64,000 nt of DNA from Lingula anatina (lineage: Eukaryota > Brachiopoda > Lingulata > Lingulida > Lingulidae), in the NCBI RefSeq assembly GCF_001039355.2, contig NW_019775608.1, positions 202,645 through 266,644 on the forward strand, given 5' to 3'. The translations under genes and the position numbers were made by a program. Shown in pieces: positions 24,066 to 36,092 of the stretch. Every line of letters starts with the position of its first letter. The stretch's first letter is position 1. The notes under the pieces were generated by a model that was given only the letters and a program-made list of their open reading frames with translations, ran no database searches and was not told where the DNA came from.

Positions 24066-24180
24066 CTTCAAAATGCTCGTACTGTATGTTCGTAGCTGCT
24101 CTGATTGCCACTATATCCCTGCAAAACATCAGTAAGGACAGTAAACGTAGCGTCCAAAGAAAAACACCGCATTTCGTCAT
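24066..24180 (-). CDS. Candidate first exon with signal peptide
   Basis: ATG at 24180 reading down opens MTKCGVFLWTLRLLSLLMF, a good signal-peptide core, followed by DIVAIRAATNIQYEHFEG and a consensus donor gaag/gtaag ending the exon at 24066 after 38 codons plus one base. It lies in the same orientation upstream of the Kazal-like exon, so a secreted Kazal protein would be a reasonable reading. The phases need at least one intermediate exon. No promoter motif is evident. Grouping the three minus-strand exons into one gene is inference. Confidence 0.45.
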
Positions 24181-25108
24181 CTTCCTTGTATATTTGGCCT
24201 TGCAGGTTGCTCAACTGGAGTGGACTGACTTAACGCATTTACATGTGAATATTTTATACCAGCACGGACAGAGAGAAGCCCCGCCCCTTTTGTTGCTGAA
24301 CGCAACAATAGACACGGAACGCTTGCCGAGCACAACACAAGCACGTGGGATTATAGCTTAAAACTTAATGCTAACTCAGAATATTTAATACTTCAAATCA
24401 TTTAAACCATCTCATTAACTGAAAAAACACTGCCAAGTAAGGAAATATATAGTTTGGATGGAGGGATTAATTTGCACGATTGCGATTGAATGCAATCTTT
24501 AGCGTAAGTGATCATGGACTGCATCACATCTCAGCACCGTAAATTCTGGTGAGAGGTCGTATGTCGAGTGGTCCGATCCTCTCCGCCAATCAAACGCTCC
24601 CTCCGCAAACGCTGGGACAGTTGCGGACTTTATTCACCCCACTGATACGTGTAACACGTGCACTTGTCCAATTACTCTTATCCGTCTAATGCTATGTCCC
24701 GGTTTGGACAACCTTATTTTCAGTAACTGCGTGGTACAGGAAGCGAACCTTTATGTCGTTTCACTGTCTATAAACCTCTGTCCTCACTAGTAACCTATAT
24801 TAAATGCAATACAGATTTATATAGCTGCTTTCGAGGTAAATGAAGCCTGAAAACGTGAAAGGAGGTCATGCTGTTGGAGCCTATGTGTCATTGTCAGCTT
24901 ACTTAAAAAAAGACGTGTGTGTGTTTGTGTGTGTGTGTGCGTTTGTGTGTGTGCGTGTGAGAGAAAGATGGGAGAGTAAAATCACATGATTATCTCTACT
25001 CATCAAGACATGCGTCAACACATTCTTTCCTTATGCGCTTAGATGATATGGAAATAAACACCGGTGAAAATTGCTTACTCAAGCTGATGATGCAACAGCG
25101 GCGTTTTT

Positions 25109-25140
<32 letters not shown>

Positions 25141-26090
25141 CAAAACGTAACTTCTTCCCCGTTTAGTACCCTACAAAAGTACCAAAGTCTGGTGCCAGAA
25201 ATTTTCTGAAAAGGTTTACTACTGATTCTATCATTTAAGAAAGAATACCTTTAACGCTTTGTCACCTTCCGAGCGTAGTAAGGTAAATAAATTGAATAAA
25301 GAAACAAAAAGGGATTTTGTACTCTAAAAGTGCTTCTTTTTCATTTTAATTTAATGAAAAGTATATTTCACTTTAAAAAAGAGAAAAAGCTGTTTTGTCA
25401 CGTATAAGTCACTTAACGTCTGCCAACTTTGCCAAGTAATGCAGTCAATGTTTTTGAGGTGTGTCGCCGCGTGTCACAGTCCAGAGAAGGAAATGACAAT
25501 AAAGCTGATCCTTTTCTCAGACAGTCATTTTGCTATAAATTTTACTATTAGTTGCATGTTTATGTCCTTGTTGTGTTATTGGCTGCATGCCATTTTCTTT
25601 GTTCGACTAAGGAATAAGTTGTGATGTTTTCCAGGTTTATTAGCATTACATAAGATAAACTAGCATTGTTTTGGGAACTTGTTTTACATTTGCTTCATGA
25701 ATACTAAATATGTGGTATATTTGTAGTGACAGTGTGCTAACTTAGTTTTTCTGCCCCACTGCTGTGACTTGTGTGGCTGCCCTAGTTTCTTCAAAATTTA
25801 ACTAGAGGATCAGAGAGACGATACCGCCTCCAGATATTGTACCACCAGATGGAGTAAGCGCATTCGTATGGGAAACCCCCCAAAAAAGGGACACCACCAC
25901 CACCAGTCTTATGCTTGACAAGCTCTATAAAATACAATCAACAAGAGTTCTCAAAATATGGAAAAAAAATTAAATAAAAATGGTACAATCAAGCAGATTT
26001 TCGAATTGACCTGTATTTTCCTAATATTGATCACTCCTGTGATTCTCTAGACAGTAAGCCTATTTGTTTTCCTTGAAATGTGTTTTCAAT
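24181..26090. other. Non-coding stretch with simple repeats
   Basis: A (GT)n-like run lies at about 24915-24960 and a poly-T/(GT) run at 25105-25140. The end, 25980-26090, resembles 20885-20990. No gene was seen. Confidence 0.45.
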
Positions 26091-26099
26091 GTTGCATAT

Positions 26100-27160
26100 A
26101 TGCTGACAAAAGAAAAAACCCAGGAGCAACACTGGGCATATCTCTGCTAGTTTTGAAGATATGAGGGGCAAGAAAATATGCAAAACTCAGTTCATGAAGA
26201 AAAAGTAGGTCAAAGGTCAATTTCATTGTCACAGTATATGACTTCCTATTCAAGTTCAATAGTAACCATGGGCATTTCTTTGCCAATTTTGGAGATTTTA
26301 AGGCCAGAAAACATGCAAAAAGCAGTTCATCGTAAAAAGTAGGTTAAAGGTCAATTTCAAGGTCACAGTTAGATAGCCAGTCTATGACTTCCCATTCAAC
26401 AGCAACTTTGGGTGTATCTCTGCCGGTTTTTGAGATAGAAGGGATAGAAAATTTGCAAAGATCAGTTCATGGTGAAAATTAGGTCAAAGGTTAATTTCAG
26501 GGTCACAGTTAAATTGCCAGTATATGACTTTGTATTCATATTCAATAGTAACTATGGGTGTATCTTTGCCAGTTTTTGAGATATTTTAATATCTCAAAAG
26601 ATCAAAAATTTGCAAATTGAAATTTATCATGAAAAACAGGTCAAAGGCCAATTTCAAGGTCACAGTAAGATTACCAGTATATGACTTCCTATTCAACTTC
26701 AATAGTAACTATGGACCTATCTCTGCCAGTTTTGGAGATAAAAGGGAAGGGAAATTTGCAAAGTTCAGTTCATGGTGAAAATAAGGCCAAAGGTCAATTT
26801 CAGGGTCACAGTTAGATTGCCAGTATATGACTTCCTATTCAAGTTTAATAGTAACTACAGGTATGTGCATATTTTTGCCAGTTTTGGAGATATAATTAAA
26901 GATAAGAAAATTTGCAAAGTGCGGTTTATCATGAAAAAAAGGCCAAATGTCAATTTCAAGGTCACAGTAAAACTACCAGCACATGACTTTCTATTCAACT
27001 TAATATATAACTAATATATATAACCTATCTCTGCCAGTTTTGGAGTTCGAAGGGAAAGAAATTTGCAAAGTTCAGTTTAACATGAAAAAAGATCAAAGGT
27101 CAATTTCAAGGTCACACTTAGATTGCCAGTATATGACTTCCTATTCAAGGTCAATTGATC
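26100..27160. repeat. ~150-bp tandem repeat with AGGTCA direct repeats
   Basis: Seven to eight diverged units of about 140-157 bp. Unit landmarks are agtaactatggg, then ctctgccagttttggaga, gcaaagttcagttcat, a run like gtaggtcaaaggtcaatttc followed by aaggtcacag, then gccagtatatgacttcctat. Further units are at 28810-29010 and a fragment near 29380. Open frames in it are chance products of the periodicity. Confidence 0.88.
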
Positions 27161-27164
27161 TTTT

Positions 27165-28800
27165 TCATCTTTTGCGGAAATAAGAAGTGCGCGTGACAGG
27201 AACCGCGCGCCACAGGGGTGATTGATGTCCTCTGCTGTTTCCAGCATGGCACTGTTAGGTGTAGATGATGTACAGGGTGCGCATATAAATAGGCCGTTTG
27301 AAGCGTGCACTGCTTTGTGTCAAACTAAAAAGGTGGCTGAAGCACAGAAATGGGCCAACTGAAAACAGCTATTTGGACGGAGAATCGAGCAATTAAATGT
27401 TTTATTTCTCAGTTAGATGCGATGCGCTGTACAACTAGACTTCACCTAAGCGTCCGAGCCTTTGCTGCACTTTCTTTAGTGATGACGAACTATAGTTTCT
27501 GAGTTCTTTTAAATGCTTCCAACAATAAAGATATGCGAAAGAGACACGTTATATATTATTTTATAAAATCAAAATAGCCAGTAAACTCGTACACAGCTTT
27601 CTTGTGTATGAACAGATACGTGCGCCTTCATAATATTACATGTATATATGCTAGCTGTGGCGATATCACTTCATTTACTAACATGTGTACATGTACCGGT
27701 AGTATCAATTCATTACGATTTTTATGTCTTGTTTGAAGGATGTCTCAAGAGATTTTTGAAATAATAAAATGAAAAGATTCCCTGCATTGCTTGACTCGTA
27801 CCTGTGTATACAGGTAAAACTGACACGCAGATTGTTCGTCGGTTAACTGATTAAATCTATTGGTACCTGATAAAGCTTCAGGTGTTACTTGTTCAATGGT
27901 TCGGTAAGAGGGGCGGCCACAACTACGATCTTTCCTCTGTAATTAAAACCTTTTAATTTTGTGTGTTAAATAGGTGAGACAGGAATTTTCGACTCCTCTC
28001 CAGACGATAATTACACTGTTTACCGTGTGTTACACTGGTATATGTACAAAATTTACGACAGGTAAAAATGTTAGACTTTCTGTCTGACAAGTGTGAAAAT
28101 TTTGTCTAACTGAAACAAAACCGTCAGACCAAGACCAAAAAAAAAAATAAAAATAAAACCCACCCTACTAAGGGTTATGAGAGACTAAAACCTGTGATAC
28201 TACATTTAAAATTATCACTTAACAATGAAACACATAAAAACGGATATTAAATATAAAACTTTTCAAACCCTCTTTTTGTTGTTATACAAGAAGTCGTGAA
28301 AGTTCTTGAATTCTTTGTAAGTAGAAACCCCGTAAAAAACTTAACAGCTTTTAGTTTCTTTTTCCATAACTTCATGCTTAAAGTCTTTTTTTTTCTTTTT
28401 AGGCCCCTGTTCAATTTTTTCTTCAGATCTTCATAATGTTTTCTTTTCGCGCATTGTTTTCCCCCCGAGTTCCATTTGCCGATACTTCGTTAGATCCGTT
28501 GATTTACTTTTATGATTCCTAATATTGAAGAGTTTTCCCCGCCTTCAAAATGTTCGGCGCAAACGCGGTGCTCTGCTTTTGATCCAAACCTGCTACATTT
28601 TCCTTTCTCTCTACCATATTTTTCATTCTAACGGGTTTGTTGGGAACTTATTAAAACTTATGTGTCGATCTCGCTTACTGTTATTTTAGCAGCGGGACAC
28701 AAAGCACGTAAACCCAGGCATGGTTTTCAGCACCGCTGTAAGTGTTTCGACATAGCAAGGACTCACTTTCCCACAAGGCAATTTCCATTTCCGGAAAAGA
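27165..28800. other. Non-coding stretch
   Basis: No supported gene. A 38-codon open frame from the ATG at 27245 follows a good acceptor-like tract, but nothing else supports it. Confidence 0.3.
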
Positions 28801-28807
28801 TGAAAAA

Positions 28808-29015
28808 GGTCTATAGTAACTATAGGTGTTTCTTTGCCAGTTTTGATTATATAAGGGACTTAAATGTTGCAAAGTTCAGTTCATGGCGAAAAGTAGGTCA
28901 AAGGTTAATTATAAGGTCACAGTTAGATTGCCAGTATATGACTTCCTATTCAACATCGATAGTAACTATGGACCTACATGTATCTCTGCCAGTTTTGGAG
29001 ACATAAGGGACTAAA
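28808..29015. repeat. Detached units of the 150-bp tandem repeat
   Basis: Two partial units with the same order of landmarks (tttgccagttttg, gtaggtcaaaggttaat, gccagtatatgacttcctat, ctctgccagttttggaga). They are separated from the main array by 1.6 kb of unrelated sequence. Confidence 0.8.
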
Positions 29016-29710
29016 TGTTACAATTTTGGAGTTACAATAATGTTCCATAAATTTCCTACAAAAGAAATTAATTGAAATAAAGAAAAAGTCATTATGGTTG
29101 AAATTCTTGAAATGGGAGATGCTCAGAAGTTTTGCTTTCACCACCACAATGTACTTTTTGATACAGCATAACTCGTAAACCGTATGGAAAAAACGGAGAC
29201 CACTTTCAGTGTTGGGCTTGACATGATCTACAAAATGCACAAAAAAAAGGTCTCTAGCATTAACGGTTCCCGAAATAGAGACAGTTATCAGTTTCGGTAT
29301 CTAATGGCCGCTGCTCCCGCTCAGCATAATTTTTTTTTTTTTTTTTTTTTGAAAATTTTGGCCCGTTTCACCTTGAAATAAAGGTCAAAGGTCCAATCCA
29401 AGGGTATATTTGAAATCTCCACATATGACTTTCGGTCAGCCGTCTGTAGAAATTTCTTCCATAATTCCTTCGGTATGGTAGATATTTAGCATTTAATTTT
29501 GCCAGTTTTGGACAAGGGTGCATTGCGACGAGCACCACACCTAGACCCAAGCACCGACGAAGACCAAATTTTTACGTGGAACGAGTTGAGATTATTCGCG
29601 ACCTAAATCCAAGAGATGGGTACGCAGGCCCTTGTAGTCTAGGAGGAGAAGCGGTAACGATAACATGGCGGAGGAGCCGGCGGAACGATCCGGACGGGAC
29701 TAAAACCATG

Positions 29711-29742
29711 TGTACCGCCAGCGCCTATACGCTGGTGGTACA
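29711..29742. repeat. Short hairpin
   Basis: tgtaccgccagcg is followed after six bases by cgctggtggtaca, giving 13-bp arms with one mismatch. It lies in an otherwise unassigned GC-richer stretch. Confidence 0.7.
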
Positions 29743-30659
29743 ATAATGGCACGCGTTTGGTTTGGCTAAATTTTCTGAGATGGTGAGAAGGCAGACGCCG
29801 TCACCATTCCTCTGTCTCCCTCTGTAATAAGGGCAACTTACTAACATCTTTACTAATTTATGGGACATTTATGGGACACTGAGCACTTTTCGAAATCCAA
29901 AATGGTTGCCAATTTTTACGTAAATTTACATAAACATTCATAACGATTTACATCTGTATACTTACTATACAGTGCGTGTATATTCTTCATTTTGAAGTCT
30001 ATTTGCACGTTCATAAATACAAAGGTGTACATTGGGATTTTCTTTTACATAATCTGCAAGTCATTTTCATAGAAATAGCAAAATTGCCGTCGAAACGGTA
30101 TGGAAAAGGCAGGTAAAAAGATGGTTAATTACATTTTTTTCAACTGAAAAAGACCTTAAATGAATGAAATCTGCATAAGCATTGTATGTGAGTAAAATAA
30201 TACGCCTGTGGTCATTGCAGGCCATAATAACACAGATTGGTTGACTATATGTTAAAAAAGGAAAAGAAATGTGTTCGTCAAAGTTCTTCTACGGTTAACC
30301 AGTTAGTCATCTCTGATGTCAGCAGTAAGCCCTTCATGTTTGAAAAATAAGGCTACTGACCAATGCAAGACATTTCCAACTTTGATTAGATTTTTGATTA
30401 GGCTTTTCCTCAGCGAACCGTCCAGCCGTCATTTTAGTCGAGTCGCCACTCCCATAGGCCAAATAGTCGAACCCTGCAATGTCCTTTCCTGTAAACTTTT
30501 TTTTTTGCTGAAATGCATTCTTCAGGCCGAGAGAAGCAAAATTAGCGTGGTTGCTATTTCCGAGACATTGTGCATTTTTCAATATGGCCGGCAATTTATG
30601 AGGAAAATTTGAAAAACGACCAGTTTGTCATCAACATAACTCAAAACGTTATGGATGAA

Positions 30660-30985
30660 TTTCGACGGAAATTCAGGGTAGGTCAGAAATGGGTTAACTT
30701 AGAAGTCATTAGTTTTTGGTGGTGTTCCGGATCAATAATCAATCAATAATCAGAAAATGAAAAAAAACTAAGTTATGAACTGATTTTGATGAATTTTTCA
30801 GGAACTGTTAGAAGTGGGACATGGAACAGAAGATAAGTTTTTGGTGGTGATCCGGATCAATAATCGATTAATAATAAAAAATAAAAAAAAACTAAATCAT
30901 TATAGAATGAAAATTTAAGGGCAAAACGGCATTGTATGGAGACTTTGCTGCCTTGGCGGAGGTCTGCGCTCTCTGAGTGCTTTTT
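30660..30985. repeat. Dispersed repeat ending in a widespread GGCGGAGG motif
   Basis: Two internal copies of agtttttggtggtg.tccggatcaataat (about 30708 and 30833) and an end reading cttggcggaggtctgcgctc. I recall the latter motif as common in repetitive DNA of many animal genomes. It abuts a half copy of MITE H1. Confidence 0.5.
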
Positions 30986-31087
30986 TAGTTAACTATGGTG
31001 CGCGCTCGGCTGACAGCAATTTAGCGTGAACACCCAGGGAGTTAGGTCGATCCAGATGGGTCGATCTAAATCTCTGGGAATGCAGTC
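30985..31087. mobile_element. MITE H1, right-half copy
   Basis: Matches the right arm of the 8551-8776 element: gtgcgcgctcggctgacagc, then gttaggtcgatccagat and gggaatgcagtc at its end. The left half is missing where the GGCGGAGG repeat joins. Confidence 0.8.
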
Positions 31088-31412
31088 GAAGTGTCTATGG
31101 GCTAGCATGCTTACGTTTGGTACGGGCGCCGTACCATTTCTCCCACATGACCTTGAAGTTAAGTAATGGACGCCCCACGAGTAGGGACATATGGGCAATA
31201 CATGGACATCATACGGACATCGTATACGACAAATGAAACTTAAGATTGGATATTTGGTAAATTTTTAATATATTTGGTCTGGAATTATGCGTACAATTTT
31301 TTAAATGTTAGCGGGCGCACCTGAGAGAAATTTCAGTCTCATATTTTTATTATTATCAAAAACTATTTGGGCGCGCGCGTGTTTGTATGTGTGTGTGTGG
31401 GGGGGGGGGGGG

Positions 31413-32068
31413 NNNNNNNNNNNNNNNNNNNNNNNNNNNNNNNNNNNNNNNNNNNNNNNNNNNNNNNNNNNNNNNNNNNNNNNNNNNNNNNNNNNNNNNN
31501 NNNNNNNNNNNNNNNNNNNNNNNNNNNNNNNNNNNNNNNNNNNNNNNNNNNNNNNNNNNNNNNNNNNNNNNNNNNNNNNNNNNNNNNNNNNNNNNNNNNN
31601 NNNNNNNNNNNNNNNNNNNNNNNNNNNNNNNNNNNNNNNNNNNNNNNNNNNNNNNNNNNNNNNNNNNNNNNNNNNNNNNNNNNNNNNNNNNNNNNNNNNN
31701 NNNNNNNNNNNNNNNNNNNNNNNNNNNNNNNNNNNNNNNNNNNNNNNNNNNNNNNNNNNNNNNNNNNNNNNNNNNNNNNNNNNNNNNNNNNNNNNNNNNN
31801 NNNNNNNNNNNNNNNNNNNNNNNNNNNNNNNNNNNNNNNNNNNNNNNNNNNNNNNNNNNNNNNNNNNNNNNNNNNNNNNNNNNNNNNNNNNNNNNNNNNN
31901 NNNNNNNNNNNNNNNNNNNNNNNNNNNNNNNNNNNNNNNNNNNNNNNNNNNNNNNNNNNNNNNNNNNNNNNNNNNNNNNNNNNNNNNNNNNNNNNNNNNN
32001 NNNNNNNNNNNNNNNNNNNNNNNNNNNNNNNNNNNNNNNNNNNNNNNNNNNNNNNNNNGGCTCCTTTA
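31413..32068. other. Assembly gap
   Basis: 656 undetermined bases, entered through a (GT)n then poly-G run. The gap size may be arbitrary. Reading frames spanning it are artefacts. Confidence 0.99.
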
Positions 32069-32499
32069 AAAGGGTAATGAAACGAGATCTGCTCATTGCT
32101 CAATCGATTGGTTTCCTAGATTTAATTGTATTGTCACCACAGTCACGTACGTGCAGTGAGTATTACTTGTATATAACATATGCCAGTAATGTATTGCCTT
32201 CTATATACTACTGCTCTCACCACTACTACTTCATCTTGTAGGGCCACTACTACTTACACTGCCACAGGTATGCTGAGATGAGTTTCCAGAAGTCTCTTAG
32301 ATGCTGTTGTATTGGGGACAACCTGAAAATATTTGTTCCCCGTGAGTTAGCGCAACTGTTGTAACGAAGTGATATTTTTGTGTCTCCCTTCCTCTCCCTT
32401 ACATCCATCCTCGTTATCCTCCCTCACCCACCCCCCCTCCACACTCCAACACATTCTCCTTCAAACTCTTCAATCATTGCAATGCACGTTCATGCAAAC

Positions 32500-32660
32500 T
32501 CACAACACCACAAACAAAACTCACAACACCAAAAACAATACTCACAACACCAAACAAAACTCACAACACCAAACAAAACTCACAACACCACAAACAAAAC
32601 TCACAACACCAAACAATTCACAACACCAAAAACAAAACTCACAACACCAAACAAAGAGCT
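32500..32660 (+). repeat. Short tandem repeat, ~19 bp
   Basis: About eight units of acaaaactcacaacaccaa with small length changes. It translates to an Asn/Thr/His-rich repeat in two frames, but nothing indicates that it is coding. Confidence 0.9.
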
Positions 32661-33130
32661 GAGTATCATGTATACCGTATCATGTCTGCACTATATGAGC
32701 ACTCAAACTTGACCCACTTCAGTGGCCATTAAAGAATAATCAATCAATTTTCAAGCCTACACATTAAAGAGTAGAAGCAGTTCCAACCCTTCAAGATGTT
32801 AAGTTTGTGTCTTACTTTTTTACACAATAAAGCTTAATTGAGATTTCAGATTCAGCTGTGCGGCTGTTGGGACACGGTTTTTAAAAATAAAGCTCACCAG
32901 TAATGTAGGGTATGGTCCTTGTAGAAATAATAACGTAACGTAGAACAAATTAAGAGTCAACTGTCAATTTCTGAATCTATTCCTAAATATCAATCAATCC
33001 CAGCTACATTTGAGGATCGCCAATTATTCAAAAATCATGTTTTTCTCATAGTTCTGTCGAAGAACGCTGATTATATGATATTCAGGCATCAGTCTCAACT
33101 ACAGAAGTTGATTAACATGACTTAAACGAT

Positions 33131-33172
33131 TTAACATTCAGAAGCGACGTACGTGTGACTTCTGGATGTTAA
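33131..33172. repeat. 42-bp palindrome
   Basis: ttaacattcagaag pairs with cttctggatgttaa, with an acgtacgt centre. One or two mismatches. Confidence 0.75.
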
Positions 33173-33227
33173 GCCTGAGAAGTGTCTCAAAGTTAGCTTG
33201 CAATGGTTTAAGGCCCTTTGATTGAAC

Positions 33228-33291
33228 AACCATATATTCTATCATATTTTAGTTTAAAGGTAAAAACTAAAATAGGATAGAAAATATGGTT
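33228..33291. repeat. Hairpin, ~28-bp arms
   Basis: The left arm, accatatattctatcatatt then ttagttt, pairs with aaaactaaaataggatagaa then aatatggt across a short loop. It is a stem-loop with few mismatches. Confidence 0.75.
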
Positions 33292-33456
33292 ACTTTGGTT
33301 GCTTTGGCAACAACAAGAACGAGGAGCAGTTTAAACACAGAGGCTAGTAGCAAACTTGAGAATCATATTTATTATGTTTGCACCAGGTGACTATTCCAAC
33401 TTGAAGAATAATCATTCATTTGTCATACAAAGAATCTAAACAATCTAGACAATAGG

Positions 33457-33560
33457 TGGACAATCAGGCTTACAGAATGGACCCCAAGGTATGGACAAAG
33501 AAAAAGAGGAAGGCCGGTCAAACGATGGAGGGATGAATTAGATAACTACTGGAAGTCTTA
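33457..33560 (+). pseudogene. C-terminal tail of a LINE ORF2
   Basis: The plus strand reads DNRWTIRLTEWTPRYGQRKR, then GRPVKRWRDELDNYWKS and a stop. The WxPRxGxRxRGRPxxRWxDE pattern is the conserved end of many endonuclease-reverse transcriptase ORFs. Only this tail remains. It lies directly before copy A of the DUF6729-type element. Confidence 0.8.
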
Positions 33561-34689
33561 GAAGAAGAAACCTGCTCAGAAGCGGGGGCATAAAGTACTC
33601 GGTCGGGGGGGAAAGAAGGGGGAAAAAGGGGGGAAAAGAAGGGGGAAAGAGGGGGAAAGGGAAAAGAAACTAACACTGGTTCAAGTCCAAGCAATGCAAT
33701 TCTTTTTTTTTCTTTTAATTTCTAATTTTTTTCGATTTTTTTCTGTTTTTAATACACATCATTTATAAATATTTATCAAGATTAAAAGAATTTTATATAA
33801 AAAATCCAAATACATACATACAAAGAAAAAAATAGAGATATGATTAATGCACCTTTTTTTAATCTTTTTTCTTTCACTTTTGAAATTTCTCAATTTTTTT
33901 GTTTAATATGTATTATTTATAAATTTTTACCGAGATTAAAAAAATTAGATATAAAAAATCCAAATACGAACATAAATACAAAGAAAAAATAGAGATATGA
34001 TTAATGCATTTTTATCCTAGAATGCAGCATTTTTTTCCTTTCAATTTTGAAATTTCTGGATTTTTTTCTGTATTTAATACACATTATTTGTAAATTTTTT
34101 CCAAGATTAAAAAAAAAATTAGGTCATATTTCTAGATTTCTACTAATTTTTTAAGGGATTCTGGTTTTAATAATTTTTAAGGACTGAGGATAGGGATAAT
34201 ACCATGCATTCATAGAAAAAGAGATGTTAATAAAATTTGTTTTCTTAATTATTTCTGATTGCTTTTCTGTATTTTAGGACATCATTCCTGAGGATTTTCT
34301 AGAAATAAAATTAAAAGAATAAATCTAGTCATGAATATAAAAAACAGAGACATGGATAATTTATATATTGTTATTATTTTTAACTTACAAAACCCCATTC
34401 AATATAAGTATCAATTTACATGACATTTAATCAACACAACTTAAAAAAATCCTAAACATAACAGCAGTAGATTTGTTATTATTTCTTACTTACAAAAATC
34501 CATTCAATATAAGTATCAATTTACATGACATTTAATCAACACAACTTAAAAAAAAACTAAACATGACAGCAGTAGTGCCGTTATTATTTCTAACTTACAA
34601 AAACCCATTAAATAAAAGTATAAATTTACATGACATTTAATCAACACAACTTAAAAAAACTAATTATGACAGCAGCAGAGTTGCGAATC

Positions 34690-34990
34690 ATCTTCTCAAT
34701 TTCACAGAGATGATGTGCATCATGTTGAATGATTATGATAAACAAAGGAGTCCTTGGCCATACCTAGAACAACAGTCTGTCCTGTCTGGAAGATGGACAA
34801 GTTTTATTACATTTCAGAAGTTTTCTGGGTGCAGGGGTACCTGCCGCTTCTCCTGCCATAAACAGAATCCTGGAAGGAATATGTATAAAACTATGTGCAA
34901 ATTACAGAAACCCTAGGAAGAGGGGGATGTTACTGGATGGAACAAGGTCACCTACACCTTAATCAGCCAGGCAGTCCTGGACAAAAGTAC
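34690..34990 (+). pseudogene. Inverted internal fragment of the element's own exons (copy A)
   Basis: The plus strand reads MMCIMLNDYDKQRSPWPYLE, then QQSVLSGR. That matches the minus-strand exon at 36496-36748 (MMCIMLYDD..YDKQRTPRPYIE). The sequence then joins directly into nucleotides of the next exon (matching 36150-36345), out of frame, and ends near aatcagccaggcagtcctgg. The intron between the two exons is absent. The junction lies at a shared gg/aagat stretch. So an exon-joined, internally deleted segment has been placed antisense in the 3' flank. Confidence 0.8.
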
Positions 34991-35241
34991 AGAAACCCTA
35001 GAATAAATCCATTTGAGTATCAATTTACCTGAACTTTAATTTAATTAACTTAAAAAAACCCTTAAGATGACAGCAGTAGAGCTGTTATTATTTCTAAGTT
35101 ACAAAAATCCAAGTATCAAATTAAATGGCATCTAATCAACACAACTTTAAGAAAAATAACTAAACCTAAATCTGACAGCAGTAGACAAACAATTTTCAAC
35201 AATTTTTATTTATTTATATTTTTTAAAAGCACTGTTTTGTT

Positions 35242-35545
35242 TCATTTTTTTTCTTTTTTTTCATTAATTTTTTGGTACCAGGAGGTAGACTTGGGCACAG
35301 CAAAAGATGGTTGAATACTGAAGGGCATGGCACTCCCTTTTTTTGCCCTGGTTGAGGTGACCTCCTGGCCAGCTCTGTTTTCTTCCAGAGATACTCCCAT
35401 CTCCACCAGGCCATGCAGGAGGGAGGGTTGCACTGGCTTGGGGCGTGCCTCTGGGAGATCTGGTGCGGTTGAGAGCTTGGCCCCAGGGAGAGTGGCACCG
35501 AGTAACAGCTGTGTCACATCTTGACGTCTCTCCCTTTGGTGATAC
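35242..35545 (-). pseudogene. Copy A, C-terminal exon, shortened
   Basis: Acceptor gcttcag before 35545. Reads YHQRERRQDVTQLLLGATLP, then GAKLSTAPDLPEARPKPVQ, a proline-rich tail and SFAVPKSTSWYQK, followed by a lysine-rich end. Compared with copy B (47723-48239) the CSSCGQSRRKET cysteine motif is gone. The exon therefore ends early, through deletion. Confidence 0.75.
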
Positions 35546-36092
35546 CTGAAGCCAGTAAACAGTCATATGTTCAATTGACAATTGCAACCATTTTTTTCAG
35601 TTTGTTTCAATATCAATGCAAACCTCACTATTTCTGTATGGTACTCAATGGAATTGTAATAAGAAGTTTTCCTACATACATATTTAACATTTATTTCTAA
35701 ATTTTTGATGTCATTCCTAAAACCTTTTGATCCAGATAAACAGCACAGCAAAATTATATTTTCTGTATCATCATAACCAATAAAAACAAAATTCATAGGA
35801 CAGAGAGGTATTTTTGCTATAAGTAAAACTTGCAGATATATCTTTTCGTGTGAATGTAGAAAACAAAATAGATCCAATTTATTGAAAAACTACATGATCC
35901 AATAAATAGTTTGCACATAGATTCAGTATCATTTTGATCAAGATAATCAGCTCATTTCCTTATATCGTTTCCTTCCATATGACAGCCCTAACAATAAGTA
36001 CAAATTTAAAGCTTATTACACTTCATGCTTTAGATAAAGTCCACGTCTAAAAGAGACAAAATCAAGTTAAATTGGTAAACCTAACACTCACC

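Noticed and set aside
26086-27310. Open frames in the ~150-bp satellite
   Set aside because: They change frame between units and reflect only the repeat periodicity.
27245-27361. 38-codon frame after a good acceptor-like tract
   Set aside because: No partner exon, no family and no second line of support.
31305-32241. Long open frames across the N gap
   Set aside because: They consist of undetermined bases and carry no information.
32500-32660. CRISPR-like regular repeats
   Set aside because: The units are contiguous with no spacers and the genome is eukaryotic; it is a simple tandem repeat.
32369-32712. Asn/Thr/His-rich repeat frames
   Set aside because: Produced by the 19-bp tandem repeat in two frames at once; no splice or start context.
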